From Deltaproteobacteria bacterium (GTDB taxonomy: Bacteria; Desulfobacterota; DSM-4660; Desulfatiglandales; HGW-15), in contig JAFDHO010000017.1 of NCBI GenBank assembly GCA_019308745.1, positions 1 through 40,159 on the forward strand: a stretch of DNA of 40,159 nucleotides, read 5' to 3'. Positions 26,706-33,861 of the stretch are shown piece by piece (the stretch's first letter is position 1; each line of letters opens with the position of its first letter). The translations under genes were made by a program, and so were the position numbers. The notes under the pieces were generated by a model. That model ran no database searches. It worked only from the letters and a program-made list of their open reading frames with translations, and was not told where the DNA came from.

Positions 26706-27887
26706 TTAGTAACCTTCAATCTGCTTTGGGAAGTAATCTTCCAGTTCCCCTTCGCGGTAGACGTCCAGAGTGGTGCAATGGAGGGCGCCACCAAAGGGTA
26801 TTACCTTTTCGTAGGGAATCGGAAGGACCTCAAAACCGAGCTTGTCGAGCTGTTCGCAATAGGCCGTTTCATGCGCTTCCACACAAACGGTCTTTGGATC
26901 CACCGAGAAGGTATTCATGGAGATCCAGGATTTTCCTTCATAGAGCCCAGTCAGGTAGACCTTGTTCTTGTGGACGTAAGTGGGCCGTGCAGCCGGGATC
27001 AGTTCCCAATCATTCTTCTTGAACAACTCCCAGAGTTCCGGCGTACGCGGGCTCCAGTCGGGGTTGTACATGCACAGGCCTGGCCTCAGGGGCACGAGGT
27101 TCACGTCGATGTGCCACGGATGATAGTTATCAGGCTTCTTGGGGTCATCCGGGGTATCAAAGAGCACGTGATGCACCCTGATCCCAAGGGAGGCGAACAT
27201 GCGTTTCAGCCAGTCCATGCCGGCCTTGTTGGTAACGCAGGAGCCCTGGTGAAAGATATCCTTGCCGAACCTCATTCCATCGGCCGCATCCCACAGGGGC
27301 TCCTTCTCGGTCAACTGGAACTCCCAGTTGTAAAGCCTCTGCCGTTTGTCTTCGTCCGTCCATTCGTTCTCGAAGTAGTAATAGTAGTTCTTGACGTAGG
27401 ACTCATCCGTCAGCATGGGCATGGGCGCTGCAAAATGGACCACCTCCGGGTCCTCCTTGAAATAGCGCTCAAAGATGGGCCTCAGGTTGTAACGCTCCCA
27501 GAAGCGGGAACGGCGACAAGTGGTGGCCTCAACGATGTAGTTGCCATGAATCATTGTAACGTCGCGGACGTTATTTACGCCGTGACAATTCAGGTTGGTC
27601 CAGTAGGGGTTTGAGACAGGCTTGTTGAACATGAAGTCCTGCACATCTATCCTCTCTACAATGACCCCCCTCTTCTCCAGCACGGACACAAAGTAGTCCA
27701 TCTGCTCGTTGGCTGCGTCCACCATCTCCTGGGGAAACGGGCCATGGGAGCCCAAAGGATATCCGCCCAGGGGCAAGTCGTACCACCAGGCCGGCTCGGG
27801 TGCCGGGACGTTGGTCCCTTCGGGCCTTCCAATGATTACGCGTTTTAGTGGGTCCCACTCGTTCCATGATTTGACTATCTTGGGCAT
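26706..27887 (-). CDS. Arginine:glycine amidinotransferase-like enzyme
   Basis: A 393-residue member of the guanidino-group-modifying superfamily that aligns by eye with vertebrate glycine amidinotransferase over its length: SWNEWDPLKRVIIGR at the start, DAADGMRFGKDIF with the expected Asp near 200, HIDVN with the catalytic His near 258, and GGALHCTTLDVYREG with the nucleophilic Cys371. AGAT moves the amidino group of arginine to glycine, giving ornithine and guanidinoacetate; related bacterial enzymes use other acceptors. The ATG at 27887 has AAGGAGG upstream. It heads the set with carbamate kinase, COG2403, OTC and a symporter, and follows a ureohydrolase. The acceptor is not known, and a hydrolytic (deiminase) activity cannot be excluded from sequence. 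Confidence 0.87.
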   Translation of the reverse strand: MPKIVKSWNEWDPLKRVIIGRPEGTNVPAPEPAWWYDLPLGGYPLGSHGPFPQEMVDAANEQMDYFVSVLEKRGVIVERIDVQDFMFNKPVSNPYWTNLNCHGVNNVRDVTMIHGNYIVEATTCRRSRFWERYNLRPIFERYFKEDPEVVHFAAPMPMLTDESYVKNYYYYFENEWTDEDKRQRLYNWEFQLTEKEPLWDAADGMRFGKDIFHQGSCVTNKAGMDWLKRMFASLGIRVHHVLFDTPDDPKKPDNYHPWHIDVNLVPLRPGLCMYNPDWSPRTPELWELFKKNDWELIPAARPTYVHKNKVYLTGLYEGKSWISMNTFSVDPKTVCVEAHETAYCEQLDKLGFEVLPIPYEKVIPFGGALHCTTLDVYREGELEDYFPKQIEGY

Positions 27888-28174
27888 TTCTTGTTCCTCC
27901 TTTTTGAAATAGATTATTGATCAGTCCGGTAGAAAAGTATCTGTACTCTTGCTCCAACCCATGACTCGCGAACCGAAAGGCGCTTCTTGAAGGTTTGGAT
28001 CCTCCAACATCTTTCTTACTACCTCATATATCACCCCCTCGTCTCTTGCACTGGATCATCCTTGTCCTGCCCTTCCATATCCCCACATCTTTCCCCCTTT
28101 TTGAATCCTCGTCAAACAGGGGCTCACGGTATCCGGGCGTTCAGACGGGTCAATACCTCAGCAAGGGGTCCTTG

Positions 28175-28242
28175 TGCGATTCTCTGCCTATTGTTGCTAT
28201 CTTTCTGCGATTATGAACTAAATGCGACTCAATATCTGCGAT
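28175..28242 (-). promoter_or_regulatory. Four spaced TGCGAT-type repeats upstream of the amidinotransferase
   Basis: TGCGAT occurs on the plus strand at 28175-28180, 28206-28211 and 28237-28242, with TGCGAC at 28223-28228; read on the transcribed strand this is ATCGCA with AGA or similar around it. Spacings between starts are 31, 17 and 14 bases. They lie 290-350 bases before the amidinotransferase start, in the 497-base gap 27888-28384 that otherwise shows only an AGGAGG-type binding site at the gene start. A transcription factor operator is possible; no named family is implied. Confidence 0.35.
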
Positions 28243-28384
28243 TCTCGTAGGAAATATCAGACCTGCATCGTCGTGTCAAGAGAAATTTTTCACTACCCTC
28301 TTCATTATTTCATAGATCAAGCAGGCACCTTGGCACCCCTTCGCCCCTGTGAGATCCCCTTCAAATAGACCACATCCTTGCTCT

Positions 28385-29323
28385 CTATCCGGGTGATCCG
28401 AGGGCCAGCAAAGACAAGAATTCAAAGACCAGGTTTGCAGCCAGGATAGACGTTATCCCGGCGTGATCATAGGAAGGGGACACCTCAACCACATCGAATC
28501 CTACCATGTTCAATCCCCTGAGACCTCGAACCATCTTCAGGATCTCACGACTGGTCATCCCCCCTACTTCGGGCGTACCGGTGCCGGGGGCATAGGCCGG
28601 ATCGACCACATCAATATCAAGGGACACGTAGACTAGTTGAGACCCCAGGGTTTCGTGAATGAGCCGAGTAACTTCAGAAGTCCCTATGTCCTCGCACTCA
28701 TCCATCCCGAATACCCTTGCCCCGAGCTCGCGGGCATCTTCCACTTCCTCGGCATAGGAAACAGGACCTCTCGCGCCTACCTGGACCCAGGCCTTCCTGT
28801 CTATCAAGCCCTCCTCGGCAGCATGACGGAAGATCGTACCATGATCCACCCGGTCATTCTCCGTGTCCACATGGGCATCAAAATGGACAATTCCAACAGG
28901 GCCAAAAACCTCTCTATGGGCCCTCAACAGGGGCAAGGTGACCGAATGGTCCCCTCCGAGGGATATCAATTTCACGCCGGCTGAGAGGACACTCCCTGCT
29001 TCTGAGTAGATGAGCTTCTCTGTTTCCTGGAGACTGACCGGTTCCACCACCACGTCACCGTAGTCCACCACCTCCAAAACATCGAGAGGAGCAATTCCAA
29101 AAGACCTGTTGTACCCCCACAATAACAAGGAGGCCTCTCTGATTGCGCGAGGGCCGAGCCTGGCTCCAGTCCTGTAACTGGTTGCACCGCTGTCAAAGGG
29201 TAAGCCCATAATGGCCGCATCAACCCCTTTAAATTCACGGCTTTCAGGGCACCGCATAAAGGTGGGAATACCCAGGTATGCCGGCAACTGTGATGTGGAG
29301 TTATTCCGATCTTCTTGCCTCAA
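28385..29323 (-). CDS. Agmatinase/guanidino-acid ureohydrolase
   Basis: A 312-residue member of the arginase/agmatinase family, which uses two Mn (or Ni) ions to split guanidino groups into urea and an amine. Metal motifs are GGDHS near 122, DAHVD near 151 and SLDIDVVDPAYAPGTGTPE near 237. The segment VDHGTIFRHAAEEGLID resembles agmatinases and guanidinobutyrases; the substrate cannot be settled by eye. An in-frame TAG lies immediately before the TTG at 29323, so this is the longest possible frame. AAAAGG is nine bases upstream, inside a probable decayed repeat arm. It is upstream of the amidinotransferase, whose product would be a guanidino compound, so hydrolysis of guanidinoacetate or guanidinobutyrate is an attractive inference. 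Confidence 0.85.
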   Translation of the reverse strand: MRQEDRNNSTSQLPAYLGIPTFMRCPESREFKGVDAAIMGLPFDSGATSYRTGARLGPRAIREASLLLWGYNRSFGIAPLDVLEVVDYGDVVVEPVSLQETEKLIYSEAGSVLSAGVKLISLGGDHSVTLPLLRAHREVFGPVGIVHFDAHVDTENDRVDHGTIFRHAAEEGLIDRKAWVQVGARGPVSYAEEVEDARELGARVFGMDECEDIGTSEVTRLIHETLGSQLVYVSLDIDVVDPAYAPGTGTPEVGGMTSREILKMVRGLRGLNMVGFDVVEVSPSYDHAGITSILAANLVFEFLSLLALGSPG

Positions 29324-29324
29324 C

Positions 29325-29400
29325 TATTTCGACCTTTTCGTGAAAAGATCTCCCTCCGGGCCGTTGATTTCTTTGTCTTCGGGTGATAGCGTGAACGACA
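29325..29400. repeat. Possible decayed copy D of the inverted-repeat element
   Basis: GTGAAAAGATCTCCCTCCGG and the following TTTGTCTTCGGGTGATAGC resemble the arm and outer end of copies B and C with many changes. It covers the leader of the ureohydrolase gene, whose AAAAGG ribosome binding site falls inside a short hairpin (CTTTTC/GAAAAG) formed by it. Homology is suggestive, not proven. Confidence 0.35.
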
Positions 29401-29490
29401 TTCGGACCTCAACATCAACAAAGTCGTCTATTTCACGCTGACGTGCCCCGCCAAGGAGAGAAGGATGAGTTAGCCGATAATCAGCAATAA

Positions 29491-29519
29491 TTGAAATGAT
29501 AGGTTCGAAAAGAAATAAT
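29491..29519 (+). promoter_or_regulatory. Candidate promoter for the Lrp/AsnC regulator
   Basis: TTGAAA (29491-29496) and AATAAT (29514-29519) with a 17-base spacer, in an AT-rich stretch of the 29324-29721 gap. The predicted leader is about 195 bases. The region is shared with the divergent ureohydrolase gene, so a regulator made here could act on both. Confidence 0.45.
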
Positions 29520-29721
29520 TTTCTGTCAAGATTTTGTTGATTTCGAAGAGGTTATCTGCAACTAATAAGTATGTCAAGAAAAAAGCGGCATGAAATGAAA
29601 CTGGTGTTGATCAACGGGGAGATGATTTGGGGATTTGCTGGATTTTTGCCTCCACCCTTTGACCTGCCCCATGGCAGAGCACATCACCGCATTTCTCCAG
29701 CAAAACGCACTGGGAGGTCCT

Positions 29722-30207
29722 ATGACGCCAAAAAGAGATGAGAGAATTCGAAACAAACATATAGATCAGACGGATTGCAACATTATTAAATTGCTCCAGA
29801 AGAACGGCAGGCTCTCCAACACGGAAATCGCCAAGAAACTGGGGGTCTCTGAGGCAACCATAAGGGCACGGTTAAGCCGCCTCATAAAAGAAGAATATAT
29901 ACAGATCGTGGCAGTCAGCAATCCTCTGAAAATAGGCTTCAAGATCACCGGCAGCATCCGCATCAACGTTGAACCCAAAAAGGTGGAATCCGTCACAAAA
30001 AAGCTCCAGAAGATCAATTCCCTCTGGTTCATTGTTCACACAACCGGAGGGACGGACATCTACGCCGAGTTTATTGCCAGGTCCAATGAAGAGCTCAACG
30101 AGTTGATCTTCGAGAAGATCAACAAAATAGAGGGTGTTATTCGAACAGACACATCCCTAATCTTGAAGTTCGTGAAAAGACAATTTGATTGGGGGACGGG
30201 ATACTGA
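29722..30207 (+). CDS. Lrp/AsnC family transcriptional regulator
   Basis: A 161-residue DNA-binding regulator: N-terminal winged helix-turn-helix (DCNIIKLLQKNGRLSN, then EIAKKLGVSEATIRARLSRL) and a C-terminal RAM ligand-binding domain with the TGGTDIYAE turn. I choose the ATG at 29722 over the open frame from 29635 because it gives the usual family length and has GGGAGG just upstream. Lrp-type proteins often sense amino acids. Its position, divergent from the ureohydrolase-amidinotransferase-carbamate kinase set and ahead of argB, makes arginine or a related compound a likely effector (inference). Confidence 0.88.
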   Translation: MTPKRDERIRNKHIDQTDCNIIKLLQKNGRLSNTEIAKKLGVSEATIRARLSRLIKEEYIQIVAVSNPLKIGFKITGSIRINVEPKKVESVTKKLQKINSLWFIVHTTGGTDIYAEFIARSNEELNELIFEKINKIEGVIRTDTSLILKFVKRQFDWGTGY

Positions 30208-30310
30208 GGTTGTGTTTTCTCCTTTTCCATGGCTTTTTGCGCATCCTGCATCTGCTCCAAATTCCTTAAACCCGAACTATTGGGTTGCCACCTCTTGACG
30301 AAATAGATAT

Positions 30311-30334
30311 GGTCTTGAAAAAATGGACAAGACC
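30311..30334 (+). promoter_or_regulatory. Hairpin in the argB leader
   Basis: GGTCTTG (30311-30317) pairs perfectly with CAAGACC (30328-30334) around a 10-base loop AAAAAATGGA, ending 17 bases before the argB ATG. The start itself lacks a strong Shine-Dalgarno sequence. It may be a protein-binding dyad or a leader hairpin; no T tract follows. Confidence 0.35.
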
Positions 30335-30351
30335 GGATAAAGATCTGTTCC

Positions 30352-31161
30352 ATGAAACCAAGAGTGTTGATAAAGATAGGGGGTCGGGCCTTTGAAGGAG
30401 AGGAGGGTTTCAAGGACCTGGCAGAGGCCTTGAAAGGCAATCCCCACTCAGAGGTCATCGTGGTCCACGGGGGTGGGGCGGAAATCTCCAAGGCCCTAGA
30501 AGATGCTCATCGGAAGACCACGTTCGTAGACGGCATCCGGGTGACCGGCGCCGGGGATATCAAGATCGTGGAAGGGGTGCTTTCAGGGACCATAAATAGA
30601 CGCATTTCTGAGTGGCTGGCGGAAAATGGCATCACGTGCCGCTCCATGTCAGGGAAGACCAAAAGCCTCTTTGTAGTCGAGCCCTTGACAAGAAAGGGAC
30701 GTGACTTAGGCTATGTGGGGAGGATAAAGAAGATCAATCCAGGGGTTGTCTTGGAGGCCCTGGGTAAGGGTGAGGTCCCTGTCATCTCACCCATTTCCGC
30801 CAATGACCGCGGAGAGAGTTACAACGTCAATGCCGACAGCGCGGCCTCGGCCCTTGCCGGAGCCGCAAAATGCAGCGACCTTGTCTTCATCACGGACGTC
30901 CCCGGAGTCCTTGTGGGAGAAAAACCTCGTGTCCGTTTATCGGCGAGGGAAGCGACTCAAATGATCGAAAAGGGGATCGTAACGGGGGGCATGGTGGCAA
31001 AGATCGAGTCAGCGCTCGAGGCCCTGAGAAACGGGGTCCCGCAGGTCCATATCGTCCAGTGGCAAGGAGCCGATACCCTGGCCCGGGTGCTCAAGAAGAA
31101 AGACATCCCCGGGACCACAATTCACCTCTCTACAGAAGCAGACGCCCGAGTTCGCGAATAG
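30352..31161 (+). CDS. argB: Acetylglutamate kinase
   Basis: Phosphorylates N-acetylglutamate, the second step of arginine synthesis. Amino-acid-kinase motifs visible are LIKIGGRAF at the start, VVHGGGAEIS near 39-48, GYVGRIKKINP in the middle, and VFITDVPGVL with GGMVAKIESALEA towards the end. It has 269 residues and only seven before the first conserved lysine, so it lacks the N-terminal helix of arginine-inhibited enzymes and is probably insensitive to arginine. It follows the Lrp gene by 144 bases and its 3' end overlaps the convergent HAD gene by 32 bases. A LysZ-like role is a less likely alternative. Confidence 0.88.
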   Translation: MKPRVLIKIGGRAFEGEEGFKDLAEALKGNPHSEVIVVHGGGAEISKALEDAHRKTTFVDGIRVTGAGDIKIVEGVLSGTINRRISEWLAENGITCRSMSGKTKSLFVVEPLTRKGRDLGYVGRIKKINPGVVLEALGKGEVPVISPISANDRGESYNVNADSAASALAGAAKCSDLVFITDVPGVLVGEKPRVRLSAREATQMIEKGIVTGGMVAKIESALEALRNGVPQVHIVQWQGADTLARVLKKKDIPGTTIHLSTEADARVRE

Positions 31162-31897
31162 ATTCGATGGTGTGATTCGGCCTTATCTTTCCCTGGAGGT
31201 CACCCGGCTGGAATTCCCCTGTCTTGACCAGGACAGACCTGATGCCCGCTCTCTTTGCTCCAAGAATGTCCGTGCCAACGCGATCACCCACCATCAGTAC
31301 CTCCCCCTTTTCAAGGCCCATCTTCCTTAGCGCCATTTCATAGATATGGGGGCTGGGTTTTCCAATGTAGGTGGCCTTTACCCCCGCCGCATCTTCCAGC
31401 ATTTTGCCGTAGGCACCGACCGTCAGCTCCACCTGTCCCATACTTCTGTCCACCTTTTCAGGTATCATGACAATCAGCTTCGCGCCTCCCATTAAGAGTT
31501 CAAGGGCCCTGTTCAGGTTGGAAAAATTGAAGCCTTCCCGGTAATCCCCCACGACAATGACCTCGGGGTCATCGACATCCTGAGGAAAGTCGCCGAACTC
31601 TTCCAGGCCGGATCCCTGCACCATGATCCAGCACGATCTCGGCTTCAGATCCTCCAGGTACCTGGCTGTTGCGTAGGCAGCGGTTATTATCTCCTCGTCC
31701 CTTATGCTGAACCCCATGTTGTTGAGCTTCGCAGCACATTCTTTCCTGCTTCTCAGGGTCGTGTTGGTGAGAATACAAACACCTATCCCCTGCCCCCGCA
31801 ACTGTTCCAGGAGTTCAGGGGCTCCCGGATAGGGCTTCCCCTGGAATTCCAGGACACCGTTGATATCAAAAATCACCCCCTTGATCTTTTCAGCCAT
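31130..31897 (-). CDS. HAD-superfamily hydrolase, NagD/HDHD2-like
   Basis: A 255-residue type IIA HAD protein. Motif I reads FDINGVLEF, so the second acidic residue of the classical DxD is Asn; motif II is LTNTT, and the C-terminal part has GKPSPHIYE and VGDRVGTDILGA. HDHD2-like proteins also lack the second Asp, so this may be normal for the branch. I choose the ATG at 31897; the frame remains open to 31987 but that would run into the porin gene. It starts ten bases after the porin stop on the same strand, suggesting co-transcription. The substrate is unknown. Confidence 0.82.
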   Translation of the reverse strand: MAEKIKGVIFDINGVLEFQGKPYPGAPELLEQLRGQGIGVCILTNTTLRSRKECAAKLNNMGFSIRDEEIITAAYATARYLEDLKPRSCWIMVQGSGLEEFGDFPQDVDDPEVIVVGDYREGFNFSNLNRALELLMGGAKLIVMIPEKVDRSMGQVELTVGAYGKMLEDAAGVKATYIGKPSPHIYEMALRKMGLEKGEVLMVGDRVGTDILGAKRAGIRSVLVKTGEFQPGDLQGKIRPNHTIESIRELGRLLL

Positions 31898-31907
31898 GGT
31901 ACCCTGA

Positions 31908-32678
31908 CTAGAATGACCTGGATATGGTAAAGACGACCCTGTCATCAGCAATGTCCTGTCCCAGAAACTCCTCTTCACTGGTGTCATGGTAACTCAGGTC
32001 AAGGCCGAAGCCGATCACGTCTTTAGAAAGACCGATACGCCAGTGCCAAAAGTCGAATCCATCCGACCCGTCTTCCCCCATACCACCGCCGGTGGTCTTG
32101 TCACCCTCGACCGTCTGGTACCCGAGCTCCCCTCCGAGCACAAACCCGTAGGCCAAGGAAAAGGCAACATTTGTGTTGAGGTAATGAGCGTCACCATCTT
32201 CCCCGAAGTAATCAGGGCTATACCAGTAGCCGATCCCGATCTCCGGGGCAAGGGGAAATCCAGGGATCCTGTACCCAAGACCGAGGTGTGCCTCAACGTA
32301 ATCGGGTTCAGGGTCACTCCCTCCGCTCGGGTAGTGGTAGTAGAACAGAGCCAAATCCAGGTTCAGTCTATCCGTTATGTCCCTCCTGTAACCGCCGTAA
32401 AAATCGAGTTCTAGATCTCCTTCCGATATGCTCGAATCCACGTTCGACCCCCACAGACCCAGGTAGAAACCGGAGGGATGTGAATAGTCGAAACTGCCCT
32501 GGATGGCGGGATCCTCTTTGGTCTGGGATACACCCCTGAAGACATAATCGCTCGTAAATGCCAGGTTCCCGCTTATATAGGAACTGTCCAGTAACTTTGA
32601 TTTTCCCTCGTCTGCCCAGCCGGCCGAAGAGAAGACGAGGAGCATTGCCAGGATCAAAAATGTATAGACCTTTCTCAT
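31908..32678 (-). CDS. TorF-family putative outer-membrane porin
   Basis: A 256-residue exported protein: a signal peptide with a hydrophobic core and cleavage probably after AGWA (about residue 22), then alternating aromatic and hydrophobic segments typical of beta strands, ending in SRSF with a terminal Phe as outer-membrane barrels do. The segment SGNLAFTSDYVFRGVSQT near the start and the overall layout match the TorF (TIGR02001) family of proteobacteria. The ATG at 32678 has AAGGAG upstream; the frame remains open to 32744 without support. Function is unassigned beyond a small barrel. Confidence 0.82.
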   Translation of the reverse strand: MRKVYTFLILAMLLVFSSAGWADEGKSKLLDSSYISGNLAFTSDYVFRGVSQTKEDPAIQGSFDYSHPSGFYLGLWGSNVDSSISEGDLELDFYGGYRRDITDRLNLDLALFYYHYPSGGSDPEPDYVEAHLGLGYRIPGFPLAPEIGIGYWYSPDYFGEDGDAHYLNTNVAFSLAYGFVLGGELGYQTVEGDKTTGGGMGEDGSDGFDFWHWRIGLSKDVIGFGLDLSYHDTSEEEFLGQDIADDRVVFTISRSF

Positions 32679-32805
32679 TTCACAACTCCTTCTTGAAACC
32701 AGGATACGGATCCCTTCAAAGAACAGCGAACCCGCTCCGTTCACGGTTATGTGCCAAACCCCATTCTTGCCTCTTCTCCGAAGTCCTTTGTCCTATTCGA
32801 AAGTT

Positions 32806-32829
32806 AACAACGACTCACCTATTGGTCAA
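32806..32829 (-). promoter_or_regulatory. Weak candidate promoter for the porin-HAD pair
   Basis: On the minus strand TTGACC (32824-32829) and TAACTT (near 32801-32806) are 17 bases apart. The -10 is poor. It lies about 125 bases before the porin start in the divergent gap 32679-33074. Confidence 0.25.
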
Positions 32830-32890
32830 GGCTCCCATCTTTTCGGGAGAAGGACTCACGGGTGACGCCCCTGACGTGACCAAAAAACAT

Positions 32891-32919
32891 TTGAATATCC
32901 GCATAATCCCGACTATTAT
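32891..32919 (+). promoter_or_regulatory. Candidate promoter for the ArgA-like gene
   Basis: TTGAAT (32891-32896) and TATTAT (32914-32919) with a 17-base spacer, 155 bases before the ATG at 33075. I saw no riboswitch or attenuator in the leader. This accounts for the + side of the divergent gap 32679-33074. Confidence 0.5.
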
Positions 32920-33074
32920 GTGGTGCCTGGTAACTTCGATTGGTTTAGGCCCACAACGTGATTTACCAAGCCGATGCTGCATAACCTTATTCCGTGGGAT
33001 TGTGACGGGTATTAGGTATTTCATTCAGCCACGGGACCTATAAGGTCAATATCTGGTTAAGAGGACAGACATTC

Positions 33075-33698
33075 ATGAAGAGGCCACATACTGAAACAGT
33101 CAAGCCGCCTGTGGAAGATCTCATTGACCTGCCCCCAGAGCCACCCAAGAAGAAAGGGAGGAAGGGCAAACCCCTGACGGCCCCTGTGATTCCTGCAAAG
33201 AAGAATATATTTCGCATCAGAAAGGCCTCTGTTTCCGATGCCGAGAATATCCTTGAACTCATAAACGGTTTCGCTGCCCTGAATCTCATGCTCCCGAGAG
33301 GACCTCAATACGTATATGAAAACATAAGAGACTTTGTCGTTGCAGTAGCACCGGCCACTGCCGATCCTGGAGAAAAAGGCCGGGACAGTGAAAGGGTTGT
33401 GGCGTGCGGCAGTCTCCATGTTTTGTGGGAAGATATCGCCGAGATCAGGGCCCTCGCCATCCGTCAGGAGTGCCAGTCACTGGGATTGGGCAGAAAAATC
33501 TTCAACCACCTGAAGAAGGAGGCCAGGGCCCTTGGGATCAAACGCCTCTTTACCTTCACCATGAACGAGGACTTCTTTAAGGCCCTGGGATTCAAGAAGA
33601 TCCATAGGCGAGACCTGCCCCCGAAGGTATGGGGAGAGTGCAGCAGATGCCCCAAGTATTTCCAGTGCGATGAAGTCGGGATGATCTCAGACCTATAA
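33075..33698 (+). CDS. argA: N-acetylglutamate synthase-like GNAT acetyltransferase
   Basis: A 207-residue GNAT enzyme. The acetyl-CoA loop is CQSLGLGRKI, and strand 4 carries CGSLHVLWEDIAEIRALAI. The N-terminal segment LPRGPQYVYENIRDFVVA and the tail PPKVWGECSRCPKYFQC resemble the short N-acetylglutamate synthases of deltaproteobacteria, which lack the kinase-like domain of classical ArgA. It would supply the substrate of argB, 2.7 kb away. The first 45 residues are Lys/Pro-rich and not part of the fold. The tail holds three cysteines in CX2CX5C, a possible metal site. The ATG has AGAGGA upstream. Confidence 0.75.
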   Translation: MKRPHTETVKPPVEDLIDLPPEPPKKKGRKGKPLTAPVIPAKKNIFRIRKASVSDAENILELINGFAALNLMLPRGPQYVYENIRDFVVAVAPATADPGEKGRDSERVVACGSLHVLWEDIAEIRALAIRQECQSLGLGRKIFNHLKKEARALGIKRLFTFTMNEDFFKALGFKKIHRRDLPPKVWGECSRCPKYFQCDEVGMISDL

Positions 33699-33740
33699 CA
33701 ATGACGAAATGACACCCCAGAGGTCCCGCCTCGGGGGGCG

Positions 33741-33847
33741 ATTGATGCCCAAAGCACGACAACAACCGTGGAGGGCTCCTTGGCAGGCCTTTTAGCCGGG
33801 TTCATGGGTTCCGGGAAAAAACAAGGTGAATGCATCGGGCAACGGGC
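33741..33847. repeat. Possible decayed copy E of the inverted-repeat element
   Basis: ATGCCCAAAGCAC is nearly identical to the outer end of copy C, and the following GGCAGGCCTTTT and GGGCAACGG are placed as in that copy. It lies between the convergent argA-like and molybdopterin genes. Substantial divergence makes it a probable, not certain, family member. Confidence 0.4.
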
Positions 33848-33861
33848 TTTTGGAGTTCGCC

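Noticed and set aside
28175..28242. CRISPR array
   Set aside because: The repeated unit is only six bases and the spacing is irregular.
28331..28350. Sigma-54 promoter (TTGGCAC followed by GC)
   Set aside because: The GG to GC spacing is nine bases, one too few, and it points into the 3' end of the ureohydrolase gene on the wrong strand.
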